DNA from: Porphyra umbilicalis
Taxonomy: Eukaryota > Rhodophyta > Bangiophyceae > Bangiales > Bangiaceae
Direction: 5' to 3'
Length of the DNA: 64,000 nucleotides
NCBI GenBank assembly: GCA_002049455.2
Contig: KV918794.1
Coordinates: 310,001 to 374,000 of the forward strand
Shown: positions 1 through 10,757 of the stretch, one piece after another
Numbering within the stretch: the stretch's first letter is position 1
Layout: the number at the start of each line of letters is the position of its first letter
Notes under the pieces: generated by a model
Seen by the model: only the letters and a program-made list of their open reading frames with translations
The model's database searches: none
Told to the model about the DNA's origin: nothing
Program-made: the position numbers and the translations under genes

Positions 1-123
1 CCACCCGAGGCAGGCGGCGGGGTGGCAAACGGACCGCCGCGCCAATACGGACGGCGACGTCGTTTCGCCGGCGCCTGTCCCTCGCCATCCCCTCCCCCCC
101 CCCCCCTCCCCCCGCACCCTCGC

Positions 124-2610
124 TCACCACTCAAAAACGGGCGGCACAGGCGACACCTCGTCCGCCTCCGCCTCCACCCAGTCCACCTCACGGTAGGCCG
201 CCCGCAGCCGCCGCCGCGGCCCCGCGCCGCCACCCGTTGCGGCGGCGCGGCCCGCCGCGCCCGGCCGCCCCCCAATCACGGCGACGCGCGACAGGCGCGG
301 CAGCGGCGACGCGTAGCCGACCGGGAATACGTCTGGGTCGTAGGTCCGCGCCGCCCCGTCGAGGTCCCACACCCCAAAACAGCGGGTTAACGTCACCGAC
401 GTTAGTGGCGGCAGCGAGCGCCGGGGCGTATGGTCGGTACCACCGCTGTCGCCGTCGCCGTCGGTGTTGGCGACAACGTCGTCACCGTCAATACCGGCCC
501 CTCCCCGCCCTTGCGCCCGCCCAAACGCCCACAGCAGCAAGGGGAGACCCCCGCCCGTCAGCAGGTACCCGCGCAGCTCCAACTCGACGAGGCCCGTCAG
601 CCCCGCCGCCACCCCCGCAACGTCGACGCGCGGCAGCGCCCAGCGGCCCGGCGCAGATCCAGAATCGAGGCGCAGGCGCACCAGGCGCGCCGTCACGGCC
701 GCGGGCGCGGCAGCGACCGCCGCCACCCCCGCCGCGCCGACATTGGCCAACGCCAAGTGCCGCACCGTCGGTCCGCCGGGGTGGCCGAGCAGCCCGCCGA
801 CGGCGCCACCGTGTGACCCGCTGCGAAAGCGGAGCGCCCACGTCAGGGCGGGGGGCAGCGCCGGGACCGACTCCCGGAGCGCCTCCACGACCGCGACGTC
901 GGCCTCGCGGGGGGGCAACACCAGCCGCCGGTAGGCGCGGCAGCGCCACAGCCCGGTGCCACCGTCACCGCCACCGCCGCCGTCGGCGTCGGCGTCGACG
1001 CCCCCCTCCCCCCCCCCCGACGCACGCGCGCCAGCGCCGGCAGCACCGCCGACGCGGCGGGCCCCGCGCCGACCCACCCCCCCAAATCGAGCGTGTGGAG
1101 GCCCCGGAGGCGCCCCAGGGGCGCGAGCACCGCCGCCGCCCCGTCCCACGGGGACCCCACGGCGACGCGGGCGAGGCGCGGGCACGCGTCGGCAATGGCG
1201 CCGACCGTCGCTGCCGTCACCCCGGGCGGCAGCTCGATGGAGCAGAGGGTGGCGAGCGGGTGCGCGCCGCGCCCGCCGCCCCACCGGGGGGGGGGGGGGC
1301 GACCACCGCCGCGAGCGCAACGGCGGCGGGGGAGGGCGCGCCCCGCCGGGCGACCGCCCAGCCGGCGGGGGGGGGGTCCACCCGAGGTGCACGAGGCGTC
1401 CGCCCGCGGCCGCGGTCCACACCGCTTCCGCCGGGGCGGCGTTAGCGGCGTCTGCAGCAGCGGCGGTGGTGTCGGCGGCAACGCCGCCGCCGGCATCCGT
1501 GGCGGGTGGCCACGGAGGGGTCTCCCCCCCCCCCCACTCTAGTGGGGGTACACCACCCCCCCCCCCTCGGGCGGCCCCCCCCCCCACGGCGGCGACAGCA
1601 CGAGGGCGCGCACCCCCCCCCCCCCACCGCCACCGCCGTTGCGCGCGGCAGCGGCGGCCCCGACACGACCGCCCACCCCGCCAAGCGGCGCCCGCCCAGC
1701 GCCGCCGCCAACCCCGCATCGACCGCCGCCGCCGCCCGCGGCGGCAGCGCGGACCGCGCCGCCCCCACCGCCGCCGGCAGCGCCACGACCACATACCGCA
1801 GGCCGCCGCACCGCCGCAGCGCCGGCCACAAGCGCCCGTCGAGGCGGTCGAGTGCAGCGTCGAGGCGGACCGCCGCCGCCGCCGACGCGGCGGTCGCCCC
1901 GTCCGACGCCCCTCCCGTGCCTGCCCGACGCGGCGGCGGGCGGCGCAGCGCGGGGTCCCACAGCAGCGGCAGGTAGACGCCCGTGAGAGCGTCGGTAAAG
2001 GCGGCGCGGAGGGGGCGTGCGACGGCCGCCAGGGGGGCGGCCGCCGCCCACGCGGCGGGGGTGACCAGGGGGGCGCCGGGCGTCGGCCAGTTGGGGGGGG
2101 GGGGGGTCGGGCCCCGTGGCGCCGAGGTGGGGGGGAGGGGGGGGGGTGCCCCCCGACGAGACGCAAGAGGGCCCCCGCGATGAGCGTCAGCACCTCGGGT
2201 GGGAGGTCGAGGAGCCCGAGGGTGGGGAGCGGCGGCCGCCCGCCGTCGCCGCCCATAGTGGCGGGGGGTCGGGGGGGGGGGCGGGGGGGCGTGTCGCGGT
2301 GGGGGTCGGCCGCCCCCGGGGCGGCGGCGGCGGCGGCCGACGCGGGCGGCGCGGCGGCGCGGCCGTCGACGGCCGCCCCGGCCGGCGGCGCGGGTGGCGG
2401 CGGGTGGGCACGTCTGTCACGTGCTGCCGCCGTCCACCGCCGCCGGCGAGACGCCGGCAGTGGGCGGCGCGCGCATGGACGGGGCGGTGGGCGGCGGCGG
2501 TGGCGGGGGAGGGAGGACGGGTGGAGGGGGCGGGTTGACGGCGGGGGAGCGCCCGCGGGCGCCCGCGGCGCCCGCGTGCAGGCCAGCAATGCCGCAGTCA
2601 TCCTAGTCAT
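124..2610 (-). CDS. F-box/leucine-rich-repeat-like protein (frame switches at C/G runs)
   Basis: The minus-strand frame that ends at 124 is open from an ATG at 2610. An F-box-like helix (LLDLPPEVLTLIAGALL) follows a second in-frame ATG at 2256, which is the start I prefer. The last ~270 residues of that frame have leucine-rich-repeat character (VRHLALANVG, LVRLRLDSGS, LVELELRGYLL). In the middle the coding signal lies in other minus frames: LRYVVVALPAAVG near 1.7-1.8 kb and an LRR-like stretch (IELPPGV...LHTLDLGGW) near 1.07-1.25 kb. The switches fall at runs of 8-15 C/G. F-box proteins recruit substrates to SCF ubiquitin ligases, with the LRRs choosing the substrate. The family call is moderate, and the exact protein cannot be given until the run lengths or splicing are known. 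It is divergent to a second gene of the same kind. Confidence 0.55.
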   Translation of the reverse strand: MTRMTAALLACTRAPRAPAGAPPPSTRPLHPSSLPRHRRRPPPRPCARRPLPASRRRRWTAAARDRRAHPPPPAPPAGAAVDGRAAAPPASAAAAAAPGAADPHRDTPPRPPPRPPATMGGDGGRPPLPTLGLLDLPPEVLTLIAGALLRLVGGHPPPSPPPRRHGARPPPPPTGRRPAPPWSPPPRGRRPPPWRPSHAPSAPPLPTLSRASTCRCCGTPRCAARRRVGQAREGRRTGRPPRRRRRRSASTLHSTASTGACGRRCGGAAACGMWSWRCRRRWGRRGPRCRRGRRRRSMRGWRRRWAGAAWRGGRSCRGRRCRAQRRWRWGGGGARPRAVAAVGGGAARGGGGGVPPLEWGGGETPPWPPATDAGGGVAADTTAAAADAANAAPAEAVWTAAAGGRLVHLGWTPPPPAGRSPGGARPPPPPLRSRRWSPPPPPVGRRARRAPARHPLLHRAAARGDGSDGRRHCRRVPAPRPRRRGVPVGRGGGGARAPGAPPGPPHARFGGVGRRGARRVGGAAGAGARASGGGEGGVDADADGGGGGDGGTGLWRCRAYRRLVLPPREADVAVVEALRESVPALPPALTWALRFRSGSHGGAVGGLLGHPGGPTVRHLALANVGAAGVAAVAAAPAAVTARLVRLRLDSGSAPGRWALPRVDVAGVAAGLTGLVELELRGYLLTGGGLPLLLWAFGRAQGRGGAGIDGDDVVANTDGDGDSGGTDHTPRRSLPPLTSVTLTRCFGVWDLDGAARTYDPDVFPVGYASPLPRLSRVAVIGGRPGAAGRAAATGGGAGPRRRLRAAYREVDWVEAEADEVSPVPPVFEW

Positions 2611-3151
2611 CACGGATTAGCGGTTAACCCGCCGCAAGTGCCTGCGAGACGCGGCCTACTGTCAAGCCGCAAGCACGGCGAGCTTACTTGGCACCTCGCC
2701 CCGCAACACCCCCGCAAGTATAATACTGTAGCCGCTGCAACAGCATCGCCGTGCCGTTGCCGCCGCGGCCGCGTGGCCGGCCGCGCGGCCAGCACACGCC
2801 CGCGGAGGTTTTTCCCGCCAGCTGGCGCGGGTCGCCCCCGCGGCGCGCGCGCCGCGTGCACAACGGCCGCGTCCCCCCCCGCCGGCCGCGGCGGCGGCGC
2901 CCCCGCGGCCAGCCACTCGGCCGGCGGCCGACCCCGGCCGCCGCGACCGGCGGCTGCGCGACGGCGCCGGCGGTCGCCGTTGCCGTCTAGCAAACGGCAG
3001 CCGACGGGGGCGCGCGCGCGCGCACCCGCCGACGGCCGGGCGCGTGCGTCGTCCCCCCCCCCCCCCCCCGCCGCCCTCTCGACGCGGCGGCGCGTCGGCG
3101 GCGGCGTCGCCACCACCCCCGGCGCCACCCCCCCCCCCCCCCCGCGCCCCA
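2611..3151. promoter_or_regulatory. Divergent intergenic region between two F-box/LRR genes
   Basis: This gap separates the probable 5' ends of two divergent F-box/LRR-like genes. It is less GC-extreme near 2.6-2.75 kb than the flanking coding DNA, and rises again in GC toward 3 kb. It probably holds both promoters. I see no TATA box or named binding site that I can defend. Confidence 0.3.
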
Positions 3152-5308
3152 ATGACGCCCGCCCACCCCCACCCCCCGCCAAGCGCGGCGACGGCGGCGG
3201 CCGCGTCTGCCGCCACCGACCCGCTCGCCGCCGCCATGGCCGCCGCCGTCGCCGCGTTGCGGTTGGGTCCGCCGCCGCCACCACCGCCGCCGCCACCGCC
3301 GCCGCCGCCGCCGCTGCCCGCGGCGGCCGCCGCGGCCGCGCCGCGCGGCGCGCCCGACCGCCCGGCACCCGTGGCGGGCGGGGGTGGGGCCCCGTCGGCC
3401 CCCCCGTACGGGGCGGCCGGCGCCGTCTGCGGGGCGCGCCCGGTGCGACGACCCGCCGCACCCCCGCCCGCCGGGGCGGCCGCGCTGGCGCCGCCGCCGC
3501 CACCCCCGTCGGGCGGCGGCGACGCGTCGGCCGCGCGCCCGGCGGCGCCCAGCGGCATTACCGACGGCGGGCCACCGCCCCCCCCGCCCCCCCCCCCGGG
3601 TGCGCGGGGGCGCGCGTGGACCCCCCCCCCGCGGCGGGCGGCGGCACGTGCCGCATGCCGTCCCCCTTGCCCCCCCCCCCCCCAGCGGCGCCCCCCCCCC
3701 CCCCCCCGCCACCCTCCTCGACCTCCCCCACGAGCTGCTGACCATGGTCGCCACGGCCCTGACGCGCGGCGCCATCCACCCGACGCTCCGCACGCCCGCG
3801 GACCTCCCCTGGGCCGCCGACGGGGAGCTCCGCGCCCTCGACGACGCGCCCTACACGTCGGCGGCCATGGCGGCGGCGGCGGCGCCGCTCGGCGCCGCGT
3901 GCACCGCGACGCGCGCCGCCGTCGCCGCCGCCACCGCGTATGTGGTGGTGCGCCGCGACGAGTGGGGGGGGGGGGCGCCGCCCGGCGGCTGCTGCGGCGG
4001 GTGGGGTCCCTACGGGGGCTGTGCGTGTTGGGGGATGTGGGGTGGGGGGGGGGGGGGGGGGGGTGACCGCCGGCGCGCTGCTTGCCGGCGCGCGCCTCGA
4101 CGCGTACGCGGGGTGGGTCGGGTTGGGGGCGGACGCGGCGGAGCTGCTGGCAGCGTCGAGTGGCCGCCGGCTCCGCGTGTTGGACTTGTCGTCGGGGGGG
4201 GGGACGTGGAGGGAGGGGGGGGGGGGCGGACGGGGGGGGGGGGGGCGGGGGGCCAACCCGACCGTCCGATGGGTCCGTGGCGGCCGCGGCGGCGGCGACG
4301 GCGGGCGGTGTGCCACTCCCCGCAACGGCCACCGCGTCGGAAGCGGGCCCACCCCCCCCCCCCCGCTCCCCCCCTGCGCCGCCGTCGGCGTGCGCACGCT
4401 CCTCCGCGCCACGTCGCCCGCCCTCCACACCCTGCGTCTGACGGGCGTCTCCATCTCCGAGGCGCTCCTCACCGTGGCGGTTCGGTCCCTCCCCCCCCCC
4501 GTCGCGGCGGGCCTCCACACCCTCGACCTCTCCTTTAGCGGCGTCACCGACCGGGTGCTCGGGGCGCTCCCCCCCTGCCGCCGCCTCGTCCGCCTCATCC
4601 TCACCGGCGCGGCGGCGGTCTCTGACGCGGGCGTGGCGTCCGTGGCGGCGTCCTCCCCCGCCCTCGCCGACGTGGACCTCCGCGAGTGCCCGCGCCTCAC
4701 CGACGCCGCCGTCCGCGTCGTGTGTGCGGGCGGCCGCGTCACGCGGCTGCTGCTCTACGAGACGGGCGCGTCGGCGGGGGGCCTCGCGGCCGCCCTCGGG
4801 CCGTCGGCGGCGTCGCTCGTTGAGCTCGAGACGGGCCTGCCCCTGACCGACGCCCTCGCGTCGTCGTTGGGCGGGCCGGGCGCCCTGCCGTCCCTCACCT
4901 CCCTCGACGCGCTCCTCGGGGCGGGGCTGACGGCGGGGGGGGCGGGGGCGGTTGCCGCCGCCGCCCCGCGCCTGGCCGCCCTCCACCTCAACTGCGCGTC
5001 GTTGGTGCGCGCCGACGCAGAGGCGCTGCTGGTGGCGCTCCTGGGGGGGGGGGGGTGTCCACGTTGACGCTCAACTGTGCGGGCGTGGCGGCGGGCGCGT
5101 TGGAGGGGGCGCTGGGGCGGGGGGGGGGGGGGGGGGGGGGCTCACCACCGTGCGGCTGTTTGGGTGGACGGCCGTGCCCGAGTCGGTGCTCGCGGCGCTG
5201 CTCGCGCTGCCGCGGCTCGCGGACGTGGATTTGTCCGACTCGGGGTGGGACGCGGATGGGGAGGCGGCGGCGGCGTTGGTGAGTCGCTGCCGCGTGCGGA
5301 CAGAGTGA
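3152..5308 (+). CDS. F-box/leucine-rich-repeat protein (frame switches at G runs)
   Basis: A Pro/Ala-rich N-terminus (ATG at 3152, alternative at 3236) leads to an F-box (TLLDLPHELLTMVATAL, about 3709-3760) and then to many leucine-rich repeats of the AMN1/FBXL type (LHTLDLSFSGVTDRVL, VRLILTGAAAVSDAGV, LADVDLRECPRLTDAAV), ending LADVDLSDSGWDADGEAAAALVSRC. The function inferred from the family is substrate recognition by an SCF ubiquitin ligase. Coding continuity is kept only if the frame changes at some of the long runs: G runs at 3964-3975 (12), 4044-4063 (20), 5043-5055 (13) and 5119-5140 (22), and C runs near 3.6-3.7 kb. LRR sense resumes directly on the far side of each. Assembly error in homopolymers is the simplest reason; real slippage or tiny introns are alternatives. 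Stop at 5306-5308. Confidence 0.65.
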
Positions 5309-5419
5309 GGAGGGGGGGGGGGTGGTGGCTTGATTGTATAGGGGTGTGTCGTACTGGTCTTTTCTCGGACGGTTGCGGCGCATGCCACGCGGGCGACGTG
5401 GGGGAAGGGCCGACGCGCG

Positions 5420-5550
5420 TACTGTATTGTCGTTCCGCCAAAAAGTGGAGAGTCCAGGCCTGTCAAAGAGGCGCCTTTGTGCGTTTGATTGGCCCAAACG
5501 TCGATCCGCCTGTCTGGGACTGTCCAGCTTTTGGCGCAACGACCATACTG
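5420..5550. mobile_element. Short inverted-repeat element (MITE-like)
   Basis: The block 5425-5545 is an imperfect inverted repeat. The left arm reads about TATTGTCGTTCCGCCAAAAA, and the right arm is its near complement (TTTTGGCGCAACGACCA), with similarity carrying on inward through a GGAGAGTCC/GGACAGTCC stretch. TACTG lies on both outer sides (5420-5424 and 5546-5550) and could be a target duplication. There is no coding capacity. A non-autonomous DNA transposon is the best guess; the superfamily is unknown. Confidence 0.5.
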
Positions 5551-5864
5551 TTCGTGAAACGGCCGTCTACTGTCAGCCGTGTCTCGGATCAATAGTCGGG
5601 CTACTTTTCTGTTCGCCCGATCCGCATGGCCACTGACACGAGGTGCGGGCCCTCGTGGTCTGGCGCAGACACGCTGGCAGCGTGCTTCATCGCCCCGCTG
5701 ACGCGGCGCATCCCCTCCGCCGCGTGTGCCACCAACCGCCGACCGCCACCACTGCTCTCCACGTTCCCCACGCTCCTCCTTTTCTACGGTACGCACACCA
5801 CTCCTCTCGCTTTGCCCATAGCGGACCCTTGGCCCTACATCCGCCCCCCCCCCCCCCCCCAATC

Positions 5865-6203
5865 ATGGCGACCGTCACCGCCTCGCACATCCTCGTCAAG
5901 CACGCCGGCTCGCGGCGGCCGAGCTCCTGGCGCACCCCCACCATCACCCGCTCGGCCGAGGAGGCGGTGTCGACGCTGGAAGCCGCGCGCGCTCGCATTG
6001 CGGCGGGGGAGGTCGGCTTTGCGGAGCTCGCGTCGAGCCTCTCCGACTGCTCCTCGGCGCGGGGCGGGGGGGACCTCGGCGCCTTTGGGCGGGGCGCCAT
6101 GCAAGCGCCGTTTGAGGAGGCGACGTTTGGGCTGGCCGTGGGGGAAATGAGCGGCATTGTGAAAACCGACAGCGGCTACCACATCATCCTGCGGACGGCG
6201 TGA
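5865..6203 (+). CDS. PIN1: Pin1-type parvulin peptidyl-prolyl isomerase, no WW domain
   Basis: This 112-residue single-exon protein is a lone PPIC/parvulin domain. It keeps the phosphate-binding basic loop of Pin1 ([12 protein letters not shown]), the catalytic region ([20 protein letters not shown], with the active-site Cys), [10 protein letters not shown], and the C-terminal core [19 protein letters not shown]. It should therefore isomerise phospho-Ser/Thr-Pro bonds and act in cell-cycle and signalling control, as known for Pin1At and related plant enzymes, which also lack the WW domain. The start ATG at 5865 comes just after a 17-base C run and opens the conserved domain directly ([13 protein letters not shown]); the frame is open further upstream, but without family similarity. 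It has no intron and no targeting peptide. It lies downstream of and co-directional with the F-box/LRR gene, with about 560 bp between. Confidence 0.92.
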   Translation: MATVTASHILVKHAGSRRPSSWRTPTITRSAEEAVSTLEAARARIAAGEVGFAELASSLSDCSSARGGGDLGAFGRGAMQAPFEEATFGLAVGEMSGIVKTDSGYHIILRTA

Positions 6204-9200
6204 GGGCGGCGGGGGGGGCTGCGTCGCGGCGGTGCTGAAGGGTGGGGGGGGGGGGGATGAAGTTGGACGCGTTGGGGGCTTGGTGTAGAGGTGCAGGGCC
6301 GCGGAGATTCGTGTGGGTGAGTGGGGTGCGCTGGGATGACTCCTGGCGGTCTCCCATGCGCTCGACTCGGTAGGTAGATGGTCTCTCGGCGGGCCGGCGT
6401 GGGGCCTGCTGCTCCATGTTGTACGGGTTGGCCGACCTGCATTGTGGGCGAGTGGTGGATGCAGTATAGCTTTGGCACACAGTTTAGTCCAATCTGGTGT
6501 GGTTCGTGCTGACGCGATGGGAGGGGGACAGGAAGCAAGGCCGCCTGTCAGAGGAGCCACGCACATGGCAGGAGCCATCGCGCCGCGCGGCGGCCGCGCA
6601 CCCCAACGCCTTCGTGGCCGCTCAGGTGGCCGTACGGCGCGCCGGTGACCCCGGCGTGGGGTCGACCAATGACCGCGGCAGCGACACCGGCCGGTGCCGT
6701 CCCGCGGGGCGGGTTTCTCCCCCGTCTCTGCCAGCGGCCGCGACGGGTCGCTGAGCACCCCAGCCCTACGTGAAGAAAACCTCGGCGGAACCTCGACATT
6801 GAGGTTTGTTTTGTCGAGGTTTCATGCACCCAGGTCCCCCTGGATTCGACCGTTGTCGCGTGAATGATTTCGCACCGGCCATTCTCAGGCCTTCGAGGGA
6901 GGGCTTCCAAAGTAATATAGGATATTTCTCGCTGGAAGTTTCTATAACGCACACGAGAGGCCCCTTGATCCCCGTAGCTCTGACCAATGACGTGCCTTGA
7001 ACGGCCGACACGAACGACACGTAATCGGTGCACAGTCGCGCCTTGTCACAACACGCCTATTTAAGGCCCAGTGTATCCGCTCTTACGGGTTTTTGAAGGC
7101 TTTGCTGCACATGGTTGGCTCCTACATCCAAATGCAACTTCTCATTGGGCGACTGCCTTCGTGTCAGTTATTTTCTATCGTCTGTTGAAAGGAAGCGTAC
7201 TTATTTCGCCAGATCGCGACGTGGCCAATCCCACCAGCGCTCAAGGACCAGCACGGGACGATGGCGAGCGAATCGCTTTCGGTCGTTGCGCGAATCTTGA
7301 ATAGGTCGCGTTGGAGGTTGGCACAACGGAATCGAGCTCGCACCAACGAGTGCCTGGCGCTCCGGCGGCAAAAACGGCATAGCTCCGCCCCTACTGAACC
7401 ATGTGAGCTCCTCTTGAGCTTCATACGCTGGGCTTCAACTCACGATGCTATGCATGCGCACCACGTCGAAGAAAAGTGGCACAAAAAAAGATAGTCGGAG
7501 AGCCCCTGGCGCCCGTTTTTCGTGCCATATGGGGTCGGCAAAGAGGGGGAACCTGTGGAATACACTTTCTGAGGCCATCTTCGTGCTCAGCGCACATGCT
7601 GTACCCGGAGTGGCATAGGAGGAGGTCCCAAAACACCAACGGTCGGTGATAACGACCCCCCCCCCCCCCCCCTGGTGCGATTTTGGTAGGCCGCACTGGT
7701 CCAAGGCAAGTCATAACTCCTGCTGTGTTGGTCCGTTGGTGGGTTTCTTTAGCTCGATGCGTGCGTCTCGACGCCTTTACGCTGAGGATATCAGAACCGC
7801 TTGTGCATTATGTCGCACACGAAAGGTAGGCATGGTGCCCCGGGCGCCCCGTCGTCCGCCATAATGCACCCCTCCACAGCAGGAAGAAAACCAGTCGGCG
7901 ATCGTATGGGCTCGGGGGCCTCTGGAACGCCTGCAGGCGACCGGCGTGGAAACGAGCGGGCAAAAAAACGCGGGCAACACGTGATCCGGCGGATCACGGC
8001 TCGATCCATTGCTCATCCTCTCCGGTCAGCCACCCCTCTCACAGGGGCATTGAAGGCCAATAAAATTGGGACGCATCCCAAATCGCCCTCGACCAGTGGT
8101 ATCTTAGCACGTTGCAGCTCTGTCGTGTGTAATGCTCAGACCCCTAAGAGCAAGCCCAGCGGTTCGGATTATGGCGGAGAATCTCCGCTAACGCCAAATT
8201 ATGGCGGAGAAGGGTGCCCAGCGGTCAGATTTATGGCGCGGAATCCACGCCAAACGTTGGGATGGCGGAGATCCGACGCTATAATCCGGTGGTATCGCGT
8301 GAGATCTACGCCATCCCAACGTTTGGCGGAGCCATATGGCGGAAACATGCCGTTGCGAATCGAAAGGTCATCTCGAATGTGAGGACAGGTGACACTTCGA
8401 AGTGGCCATGTGGTTTCTTTGAATCGCCTGACCAATGACTACAAGACACGTCCGGCTGCAACGTCGCTTTTGAAGCCAGCGACCATGCATTCCCTCCTCC
8501 TGGAAGCACTGTGCAACAGGGAGGATTCAAATGCTGTCGTCTTTTTGCCAGTCACCTTCATTGTGCTCTACATAAACAGAGAAGCGATCTAATATCTGCG
8601 TCTGTTTCTTCGTCGACATCTTCAGTTGATTTCAGCTGGCCGAAGGTCGGGGGGGGGGGCGGCGCTGAACTCATGCATTCTTCCTGGCGAGCGTGATGGC
8701 CCTGTCCCCCAAAACACGCCCTTCAACTCATGTGGGGGGGGTGCAGGGCGGGGGCGCAATATGCGAATAGAGAGGGGAGGGAGTACATATCTTTACACTT
8801 CCGCAGCGGGCGCTCCGCCAGCAGAAAACGCATGGTTTGCAGCTGGGATGGTGCAGGCGGGGCTCCTCCTCCACTTCCTGGCGCGGTCCCGAAGAATTCG
8901 GATTTTCCGCTAAACTCTGGCGCCCGAACCGCTGGAAGACACCGACCATCGGCCGCTCCATAATTTGGAGGGGCCACTCAGAATGCGCCACGAATCGAGT
9001 CGAAAACGCTATCCTATGGCGTTGGCGGGCACCGCTGGGCTTGCTCTAAGAGTCACCTTAACTAGGCGTGACAAGAGCCCAAAGCGGACTTTTGGCTTTG
9101 TCGACTTCTGATTGGCCAGATCGCAGTTCAACGTACAGTGTGAATTCGACTATGCGACGCGGGGCCACCTCATAGTAGCCTGCTTTGAGGTCTCGGTACA

Positions 9201-10757
9201 GTCTTTCTCCATTCCTGTAGCTTCCTTTACTATGCACCCCTGCATAGTAACGAGGCATCATTGCACTGACAGGAAGGCCGATTCTGCCATCTTCTGCACG
9301 AAAAAACAGGGCTACTTGAGGGTTTGTCAGGGGACGAAAAGGGTGGATAGCATTGGAGAAAGACTGTATTGTGAACTCACTTTCCACCAAGTTCTGTGAC
9401 AATTGCCAAAGAACTGTGCATCCCGTGAGGAGACAGCGAGTTCTGACGCCCTCCACCCCGGGCGGGGTTGCGAAACTTGCGGCACAATATTCGCGTCGCT
9501 CTGGCGACTCGTGCCGGTTGCCCACTGCTGTGCCTGCGGGGGGGGTGGGGGGGGTGGGCATTGCAGGAAAGGAGTGAGCCAGGGCTGCACCCTCGCTTGC
9601 GAGGCGACGTCCTATGTCCGCTATAGGTACGAGAGAGGGGTGTTTGCGTGCTCTCGCAGGGACAGGAGGCCGCGAGAGCGTGTCGGCTGCGGCGGTGGCC
9701 AGAGCGGGTAACGCCGGTAGAGAGGCGTCAGGCTGCGAAAACTGCCTGCTCTCTTCCCACCCACCGCCCCGGAGTGGGCGCAACCTTACTCTGCTCGTGA
9801 GCTACACACGGTGGTGTTTTTCTTCGTACTTCTTGCCCTACTCGGCACAGATCCGGTACTGAGGACCGCACCCGATTAGTGTATCAAGTCGCACTTGTAA
9901 GAACTTGAGCGGACTTCATAGAGCTCTCAATATCGCCCTAATCTCGTCGACATCACGCCACAACGAGTGTCTTGAGCGGGATACAAGCAAACGCTCTCAT
10001 CCTGCGAGCAGGAGCCCGTTTTTAAAGAGGGTTTACGAGCAATTTGAGTCAGAACCGGGCTCGAGGTGGAACCAGCAACGAGGTGCACTGCGCAGGGATC
10101 TGAGGGCGTGTCAGGTATATGCAGAAAAGCAACCCTAGTTCAAGAGCTAAAGGATGCGTCTATCCGACATTCATGGATGGGGACATTACAGAAGCCCATG
10201 TCTGGAACGTCCGGTTGCCCCCGAGTGTCTGAGAAGACATGTCTGAGCTCGTTCGTGTCTGAACGATGTCGGTGGCTCAGACATGCCAAGCCACGAATCT
10301 GCGTGTCTGGTACTCTGCCGTGCCGCACACCACGCCACGACCAAGTGCCAACAGCTACCCTGCACAACCTGTTGCCCTGGTGTGTTTCCTGCGACTTGCC
10401 ATGAAACATGGCGAGGCTCCTCCCCGCAGGATAAAGTGACTGCATGGACCCCTGCACCAGCACGCCTGGCTGCGGCCACTTTTACTCGCCGACTGAGGCA
10501 CGCTCCTTTTTGGAAAGTGTGGGTTGAGCATCGTCCACATGGGCAGTGGGTGAAGGGAGTGTTTCTGAAGAACCGACGGCGCGTCCCCTGCGCAGATAAT
10601 AAAAGAAATCAAGGCAGAAATGTCCCATTGGCGCAGTGGGGCAGACCGAGTGCTGATACAAACACAACAGATAATCATCATCGCCACGAACAGCTCCCCA
10701 CCAACAGCCTTCCTCCCAGCGCCATCCCCACGAACACCCCCCACCAACACCCCCCAC
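6204..10757. other. 4.5-kb stretch without a recognisable gene
   Basis: I find no conserved coding sequence on either strand. It has lower GC than the gene island, short unrelated frames, a 10-bp-arm hairpin (6789-6798 with 6812-6821), G/C runs (for example near 7.66 and 8.65 kb), a cluster of ATGGCGGAG motifs with a long inverted repeat at 8.25-8.33 kb, and repeated GTGTCTGA/TCAGACA-like words around 10.2-10.3 kb. A 241-codon minus-strand frame (9058-9783) shows no family similarity that I recognise. The composition suggests old repeat-derived DNA. Confidence 0.5.
8248..8328. repeat. 36-bp imperfect inverted repeat in a cluster of ATGGCGGAG words
   Basis: The arms 8248-8283 and 8293-8328 pair through CGCCAAACGTTGGGATGGCG and its complement, with a few mismatches toward a 9-base loop. 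The word ATGGCGGA(G) or a close form recurs around 8171, 8203, 8262 and 8336. Either a fold-back element or a degraded tandem array would explain it. Confidence 0.6.

Noticed and set aside
956-2620. Long plus-strand frame opposite the first F-box/LRR gene
   Set aside because: Arg/Pro-rich antisense shadow of the minus-strand gene.
9058-9783. Minus-strand 241-codon frame with some folded-looking stretches
   Set aside because: No motif I can tie to a family, and no splice or start support; too weak to call a gene.
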